11,205 bases of DNA. It comes from Proteiniphilum sp. UBA5283. Its GTDB lineage: Bacteria; Bacteroidota; Bacteroidia; Bacteroidales; Dysgonomonadaceae. The position numbers and the translations under genes are program-made. The DNA lies in assembly GCA_002408485.1 (NCBI GenBank), contig DHSP01000042.1, forward strand, positions 1 to 11,205, read 5' to 3'. Each line of letters starts with the position of its first letter. The first letter of the stretch is position 1. Below the pieces are notes generated by a model, which was not told the origin of the DNA, did not search any database, and was given only the letters and a program-made list of their open reading frames with translations. Positions 6,840 through 11,205 of this stretch are shown here, piece by piece.

Positions 6840-7379
6840 ATGAAGAAACAAACACTTTTAATTGCTGCCATGCTGGTCAGCCTCACTGCCTTTTCGCAGA
6901 AGACACATCGCGTGATGGGTTGGAAGGTATCCAGAGATCTTCCGCAAAATGAAATCAAACTGAACCTCGGAACCACCATTTTCGGGCTATACCCCGAAAT
7001 CTCATACGAAAGGATACTCAGCGAAGATTTCAGTCTGGGTGCAGCATTGGGAGCAAGTCTGAGTGAAGACGAATATCCTCTATATTTCGGATTAATGCCC
7101 TATGCGCGTTGGTTTTTTGGTGGTAGTGCAAGTAATCTCCAGAAATATGGCGCCGGGTTCTTTATTGAAGCCAACGGAGCCCTGTTATCTCAAAAAGAGT
7201 ATTTGGACGGTGCCGCAAGCCCGACATCCGAGATTGGTGCCGGATTGGGACTGGCCCTGGGATGGAAATACCTCACACGCAATCACTGGATAGGCGAACT
7301 CTATTTCGGTGGCGGACGCGATTTTGTCAACGACGGTGGTTATCTCCGGCTTGGTGTCACCATCGGAAAAAGATTCTGA
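6840..7379 (+). CDS. Small secreted outer-membrane beta-barrel protein, function unknown
   Basis: A 179-residue protein with a Sec signal peptide: basic MKKQ, a hydrophobic core LLIAAMLVSLTAF and a likely cut near SQ at residues 19-20. The mature part has alternating hydrophobic and polar strands rich in Gly, Tyr and Trp (for example KLNLGTTIFGLYPEISYERI at 40-59 and the last strand GYLRLGVTIGKRF) and ends in Phe, the usual outer-membrane barrel signature. About eight strands would fit. The segment near 40-60 recalls DUF3575-type Bacteroidetes proteins, but this is a weak impression. It starts 98 bases after metG with no clear promoter box, so it may be read through from metG, and it is closed by the strong terminator at 7406-7454. 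No substrate or partner can be named. Confidence 0.8.
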   Translation: MKKQTLLIAAMLVSLTAFSQKTHRVMGWKVSRDLPQNEIKLNLGTTIFGLYPEISYERILSEDFSLGAALGASLSEDEYPLYFGLMPYARWFFGGSASNLQKYGAGFFIEANGALLSQKEYLDGAASPTSEIGAGLGLALGWKYLTRNHWIGELYFGGGRDFVNDGGYLRLGVTIGKRF

Positions 7380-7405
7380 AGGAACCTGCGGGTGCTGACA
7401 TCATC

Positions 7406-7454
7406 ACGGGAACTCTCAAACGTGCGACAATCACGTTTGAGAGTTCCCGTTTTT
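7406..7454 (+). terminator. Strong intrinsic terminator after the small beta-barrel gene
   Basis: A perfect 19-base-pair inverted repeat has arms at 7406-7424 and 7432-7450, beginning ACGGGAACTC and mirrored by GAGTTCCCGT, with a seven-base loop CGACAAT. It is followed by a run of Ts (7450-7454). It lies 27 bases after the stop codon of the gene ending at 7379. The opposite strand lacks a T-run after the stem, so the plus strand is the functional direction. Confidence 0.92.
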
Positions 7455-7519
7455 AATCTGCCCCCCCGCAGGAGGGAAACGGAAAGAAAGTAGACTGTCC
7501 TGTGCCTTCTCCTCATTTA

Positions 7520-7553
7520 TTTGCCTTATTTCCGGGAATAAAATGTAAATTTG
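7520..7553 (+). promoter_or_regulatory. Promoter for the yfhO-like gene
   Basis: TAAATTTG at 7546-7553 matches the Bacteroidetes -7 consensus exactly. A TTTG at 7520-7523 is a plausible -33 box, although the 22-base spacing is slightly longer than the usual 19-21. Transcription would start near 7560, giving a leader of about 20 bases before the ATG at 7581. This also rules out the in-frame TTG at 7551, which lies inside the promoter box. Confidence 0.75.
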
Positions 7554-7580
7554 CGGATTAATCAGCAGACAACAAAACCA

Positions 7581-10091
7581 ATGGACAAAAACAGCGAAAT
7601 CAAAAAGCTCCTTCCCGACCTGATCGTCGTAGTAGCGTTTATCATCATCTCATTCATCTATTTTGCACCGGCAGTCATGGAGGGTCGTATGATTGCCCAG
7701 CATGACTCTCTGGCAGCCATCGGACAGGGACAGGAACAACGCGATTACATGGAGCGGCACGACGGGAAGCGCAGCCGCTGGAATATCTCCATGTTCAGCG
7801 GCATGCCTTCTTACCAGATGAGTCCCACCTACGACTCCTCCAAGCCGCAGGATCTGGCGAAAAAAGTCTATTCCCTGTTTTTGCCAAACTATGTCTATCT
7901 GGTGTTCATCATGCTACTGGGCTTCTATATCCTGATGCGCTCAATGAAGGCCTCCCCGCTTCTGAGTGCGCTGGGAGCAGTTATCTGGGCATTTTCGTCC
8001 TACTTCTTCATCCTGATCGCAGCGGGGCACATCTGGAAATTCATTACCCTGGCCTATATCCCGCCTACGATAGCGGGATTGATCTATATCTACCGGAAAA
8101 AATTTCTGGCGGGAGGACTGCTCTTCATGATCTTCGTGGCATTCCAGATTTCGGCCAACCACCTTCAAATGACCTATTACTTTCTGTTTGTCATGCTCTT
8201 TATCGTGATCGCTTTCTTGGCGGAAGCAATCCGGACCAGGCAGCTTCCTGATTTTTTAAAATCATCGGCGGTGGTGCTTGTGGCCGGACTCATCGGGGTG
8301 GCCGCAAATGCCAGCAACCTCTACCACACCTATGAATATTCGAAAGAGACCATGCGCGGCAAGTCGGAGTTGACGCATCATGAAGCAGAAAATAAAACCG
8401 GCGACGGTCTGGAACGCGACTATATCACTGCCTGGAGTTACGGCATAGGGGAAACATGGACGTTGCTGGTGCCCAACACAAAGGGGGGTGCTTCCGTTCC
8501 GATCTCCGAAAATGAGCGGGCGATGCGCAAAGCGCGACCCGAGTACAACCAGCTCTACCAGCAGATTGGCCAATATTGGGGAGAGCAACCGGGGACCTCG
8601 GGCCCCGTCTACGTTGGTGCTTTTGTGCTGACTCTGTTTGTATTGGGGCTCTTCATCGTGAAAGGGCCCATTAAATGGGCACTGCTTGCGGGTACCATTT
8701 TTTCGATCTTGCTTTCGTGGGGAAAAAACTTCATGCCACTGACCGATTTTTTTATCGACTACGTGCCCATGTACAACAAATTCAGGGCTGTATCCTCTAT
8801 CCTTGTGTTGGCGGAATTCTGTATCCCCCTGCTTGCGGTACTGGCCCTGAAAGAGATTGTCAGTAAACCCGAGCAGTTCCGAAACAACAGGAAACCACTC
8901 TATATCAGTCTCGGAGTCACAGCCGGCATTGCGCTGCTGTTCGCCATCGCTCCTAAACTGTTCTTTTCTTCGTTTATTTCATCTTCTGAGATGACAGCGT
9001 TGCAATCCCTGCCACCCGAACATATTCAGGCCGTGATGGGCAACCTGACCGAAATGCGGGTATCACTATTTACGGCTGATGCATGGCGAAGCTTCTTCAT
9101 CATCGCCATTGGTGCTTCGCTGGTATGGTTCTTTTTGAAGAAAAAGATAAAGGCAGAATGGATGATTGCCGGTATTTTGTTACTGAGCCTTGCAGATATG
9201 TGGAATGTAAACAAACGGTATCTGAATGATGCCGACTTTGTACCGGAGAACAATCCACAGCAACTATTCACAAAGTCGCCAACCGATGAAGTAATCCTGC
9301 AGGATACCACCAAATACTACCGGGTGCTGAACATGGCCACCAGCACCTTCAATGATGGCATCACACCTTATTGGCACAAGGTCATCGGTGGGTATCATGC
9401 CGCAAAACTGCGTCGCTACCAGGATCTGATTGACGTGCACCTCACTGGCGAGATGACCAAGCTCCAGCAGGATATCATCCGTACGCAAGGCACGATGGAT
9501 TCAGTGGACGCAAGCCGGTTTAAGGTGTTGAACATGCTCAATGCCAAATGGATTATTATGCCGGCACAGGGAGGTGGCACCATTCCCGTGGAAAACAGGC
9601 ATGCCATGGGCAATGCCTGGTTTGTGGATAACCTCCGGTATGCAGAAAGTGCGGACGAAGAGATTGAAGTATTGGGTGCCATCGATCCGGGAAAAGAGGC
9701 TGTGGCCGATAAAAAATATGAACCCGTCTTGTCGGGGTTCCGACCTTCTCCGGCCGATTCGGCTTCGATCATATACCTCACGGACTACGATTCCGATTTT
9801 GTGACGTACACCGCGGATGCAAAAAAAGAGGAGCTGGCTGTTTTTTCCGAAGTCTATTATCCCAGGGGGTGGCACATCACCATCGACGGGCAGCCGGCGG
9901 AGATGATCCGCGCAAATTATACACTGCGTGCCCTTCCTGTACCTGCAGGAAAACATACGATTGAATTCAGGTTCGATCCACAGAGCATCAAAGTGACCGA
10001 TGGAATAGCATACGCAGCATTGCTTATCATGCTACTCACCGCGCTTACCATCATTTTAAAAGCGTTAAGAACAAATAAAAACCAAAAATAA
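7581..10091 (+). CDS. YfhO-family multi-spanning membrane protein (probable GT-C-type glycosyltransferase)
   Basis: An 836-residue integral membrane protein matching the YfhO family (Pfam PF09586) in size and landmarks. There is a first transmembrane helix at about 13-31, then the periplasmic loop QHDSLAAIGQGQEQR with Asp42, then WNISMFSGMPSYQM (67-80). I count about 13-14 hydrophobic helices, the last at about 809-827. A soluble domain (about 545-805) ends in the family signature SEVYYPRGWHITIDG (756-770) and PVPAGKHTIEFRFDP (786-800). Gram-positive YfhO acts in glycosylation of lipoteichoic acid; Bacteroidota lack that polymer, so the acceptor here is unknown. A lipid-linked sugar donor is an inference from the GT-C fold. 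The ATG at 7581 is chosen because the upstream TTG overlaps the promoter. The next gene starts two bases after the stop. Confidence 0.88.
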   Translation: MDKNSEIKKLLPDLIVVVAFIIISFIYFAPAVMEGRMIAQHDSLAAIGQGQEQRDYMERHDGKRSRWNISMFSGMPSYQMSPTYDSSKPQDLAKKVYSLFLPNYVYLVFIMLLGFYILMRSMKASPLLSALGAVIWAFSSYFFILIAAGHIWKFITLAYIPPTIAGLIYIYRKKFLAGGLLFMIFVAFQISANHLQMTYYFLFVMLFIVIAFLAEAIRTRQLPDFLKSSAVVLVAGLIGVAANASNLYHTYEYSKETMRGKSELTHHEAENKTGDGLERDYITAWSYGIGETWTLLVPNTKGGASVPISENERAMRKARPEYNQLYQQIGQYWGEQPGTSGPVYVGAFVLTLFVLGLFIVKGPIKWALLAGTIFSILLSWGKNFMPLTDFFIDYVPMYNKFRAVSSILVLAEFCIPLLAVLALKEIVSKPEQFRNNRKPLYISLGVTAGIALLFAIAPKLFFSSFISSSEMTALQSLPPEHIQAVMGNLTEMRVSLFTADAWRSFFIIAIGASLVWFFLKKKIKAEWMIAGILLLSLADMWNVNKRYLNDADFVPENNPQQLFTKSPTDEVILQDTTKYYRVLNMATSTFNDGITPYWHKVIGGYHAAKLRRYQDLIDVHLTGEMTKLQQDIIRTQGTMDSVDASRFKVLNMLNAKWIIMPAQGGGTIPVENRHAMGNAWFVDNLRYAESADEEIEVLGAIDPGKEAVADKKYEPVLSGFRPSPADSASIIYLTDYDSDFVTYTADAKKEELAVFSEVYYPRGWHITIDGQPAEMIRANYTLRALPVPAGKHTIEFRFDPQSIKVTDGIAYAALLIMLLTALTIILKALRTNKNQK

Positions 10092-10093
10092 CT

Positions 10094-10771
10094 ATGCATT
10101 CAAAAATTGTGACGCTTATCCTGGCAATATCCCTTTTATCAGGATCAGTCTCTGCTCAACAAAATGTTCACGTTGAGCCCTCTCCATGGGCGTTTTCATG
10201 GGGTGCAGGAATGGGTACCATGATTCCTGCAGGTAGCCTGGGTAATAATTTTAAGACAGGGTTTGCAGTCGATACAGAGCTCAATATCTATTACAACAAA
10301 ATGTTTTTCATGATTAACGGTGGATTCTCTTCCAACACACTTCTCCGGAATATCCCCGTCGAGATGGTCAACGACGAGTCTACCTGGCCGAAAGGTTCCA
10401 ATGCCCTGCACGCCTTTATCGGCGGCAACATCGGAATAAACATCCTCGAAGCGGACAATATCAGTTTTTATCCTTTTACAGGCATCGGGTACGGTTTTAT
10501 TGAGCCAAACTTGAAGACGGCCAATTCCGATCCGGTTCTTTCCGCACTAAAAATAAACTCTCTGGTATGGAATGCCGGATTTGGGGTGGACTACAATTTC
10601 CCGGATAAAGATTATGATCCGACCGGGATAAACAGGATCCTGAAAGTGGGTTTACGCTATCAGTTTCAAAAGCCCGATTATGAAGGTGACGTGGCAGGGT
10701 TTGGTGGCTCCACGCACTGGTTCACACTCCGTTTTGTGATAGGGTCCTCCATGCCGGGAAGAGTAATTTAA
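10094..10771 (+). CDS. Outer-membrane beta-barrel protein coupled to the yfhO-like gene
   Basis: A 225-residue protein with a signal peptide (MHSKIVTLILAISLLSGSVSAQ, likely cut after SVSA at residues 18-21). The mature region has repeated amphipathic, aromatic-rich strands such as WAFSWGAGMG, FFMINGGFSS, FYPFTGIGYGF, LKVGLRYQF and HWFTLRFVIG, matching small OMP_b-brl-type porin-like barrels of Bacteroidota. The last strand is followed by a short tail, SSMPGRVI, so the barrel does not end on the terminal residue. It begins two bases after the yfhO-like stop and has no room for its own promoter, so the two are cotranscribed and probably translationally coupled. It converges on the nuclease gene with a 20-base gap. 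Function is unknown. Confidence 0.82.
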   Translation: MHSKIVTLILAISLLSGSVSAQQNVHVEPSPWAFSWGAGMGTMIPAGSLGNNFKTGFAVDTELNIYYNKMFFMINGGFSSNTLLRNIPVEMVNDESTWPKGSNALHAFIGGNIGINILEADNISFYPFTGIGYGFIEPNLKTANSDPVLSALKINSLVWNAGFGVDYNFPDKDYDPTGINRILKVGLRYQFQKPDYEGDVAGFGGSTHWFTLRFVIGSSMPGRVI

Positions 10772-10791
10772 TTGTCAGGCCCTTACAGTAT

Positions 10792-11205
10792 TCACCTGTT
10801 GCAGAGACTTTTAAAGGCACACCATTCACAGTTTTTCGAGTTAGGTGTTTGGATAAATGGAACTGCAGGATCAAAAATCTCTTTCAATAAACTACGGAAC
10901 ATTTCGCTGAACTCTTCCATATAGACCGAAATATCATCGATGGGATGCTTACCGAAAAAGATAGATGGATTAAAATCTTTGAAAACCGAGCGCAAATAAT
11001 AAACTGCCGGCGTAATGCGCACACCGGGATTTTCTAGAAGATAGAATAATCCATACACAAATACCTGCAGAATCTGATAGGGGCGGTTATTTTTTGACGA
11101 ATCGAACAGGTCGGTTATTTCCCGAAAGGAAGTAGGACCGGCACCTGTTTTGTAATCCACAATCCGTACCAATTCCCCTACCCTGTCAATGCGGTCGATA
11201 CTTCC
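10792..11205 (-). CDS. AddB/RecB-type PD-(D/E)XK nuclease, C-terminal 137 residues (partial)
   Basis: The frame is open to the right edge, so the N-terminal part lies outside the window. The visible region begins GSIDRIDRVGE, then RIVDYKTG, the RecB-family nuclease core with metal-binding Asp7 and Asp17 and catalytic Lys19, followed by the QxxxY motif as QVFVY (residues 47-51). Near the end, Cys126, Cys129 and Cys135 have C-x2-C-x5-C spacing, identical to the last three iron-sulfur cysteines of B. subtilis AddB (its fourth lies far upstream). This suggests the nuclease subunit of an AddAB-like helicase-nuclease for end resection in recombinational repair. A Cas4-like or stand-alone nuclease is less likely given the Cys tail. 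An apparent start at 11172 is only an internal TTG; the reading frame continues through it to the edge. Confidence 0.88.
   Translation of the reverse strand, partial: GSIDRIDRVGELVRIVDYKTGAGPTSFREITDLFDSSKNNRPYQILQVFVYGLFYLLENPGVRITPAVYYLRSVFKDFNPSIFFGKHPIDDISVYMEEFSEMFRSLLKEIFDPAVPFIQTPNSKNCEWCAFKSLCNR

Noticed and set aside
7458..7472. CTGC-C-run-GCAG hairpin after the strong terminator
   Set aside because: Only a four-pair stem around a homopolymer of Cs; likely incidental low-complexity sequence.
9501..9956. Minus-strand ORF of 151 codons inside the yfhO-like gene
   Set aside because: It is a shadow of a clear coding frame; its translation is Cys- and Arg-rich without domain features.

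Overview
The window reads as ordinary chromosome of a Bacteroidota bacterium, most likely order Bacteroidales; anything finer is a guess. The evidence is Bacteroidetes-type -7 promoter boxes (TAnnTTTG) upstream of metG and the yfhO-like gene, A-rich leaders without Shine-Dalgarno sequences, signal peptides ending in S-Q or A-Q, a methionyl-tRNA synthetase fused to a C-terminal tRNA-binding domain, and outer-membrane beta-barrel proteins.

Layout. Bases 1-59 are the 3' end of an unidentified plus-strand gene. Bases 72-236 form a long imperfect palindrome between two convergent genes. Next come minus-strand genes: an atypical short-chain dehydrogenase/reductase (259-1047), then a thiamin salvage operon read from right to left as thiM (4160-3366), thiE (3369-2713), tenA (2666-2007) and thiD (1994-1182). 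Its leader (4161-4447) carries a TPP riboswitch followed by an intrinsic terminator, with a candidate promoter just upstream. Divergent from it, on the plus strand, are metG (4699-6741), a small beta-barrel gene (6840-7379) closed by a very strong terminator (7406-7454), and a two-gene unit of a large YfhO-family membrane protein (7581-10091) and a second beta-barrel protein (10094-10771). The right edge holds the C-terminal 137 residues of a minus-strand AddB/RecB-type nuclease.

How the genes work together. ThiM phosphorylates hydroxyethylthiazole, ThiD phosphorylates hydroxymethylpyrimidine twice, ThiE joins the two halves, and TenA supplies pyrimidine from degraded thiamin. No de novo gene (thiC, thiG, thiH, thiS) is present here, so the unit looks dedicated to salvage. 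It is probably shut off by TPP through transcription attenuation: a visible six-base pairing, AAACGG with CCGTTT, could switch between the riboswitch 3' end and the terminator stem. The other genes are housekeeping or envelope genes. I see no mobile element with a transposase, no CRISPR array, no tRNA or rRNA, and no clearly new multi-gene system. The most unusual items are the long palindrome at the left edge and the reductase lacking the standard catalytic Tyr and Lys.
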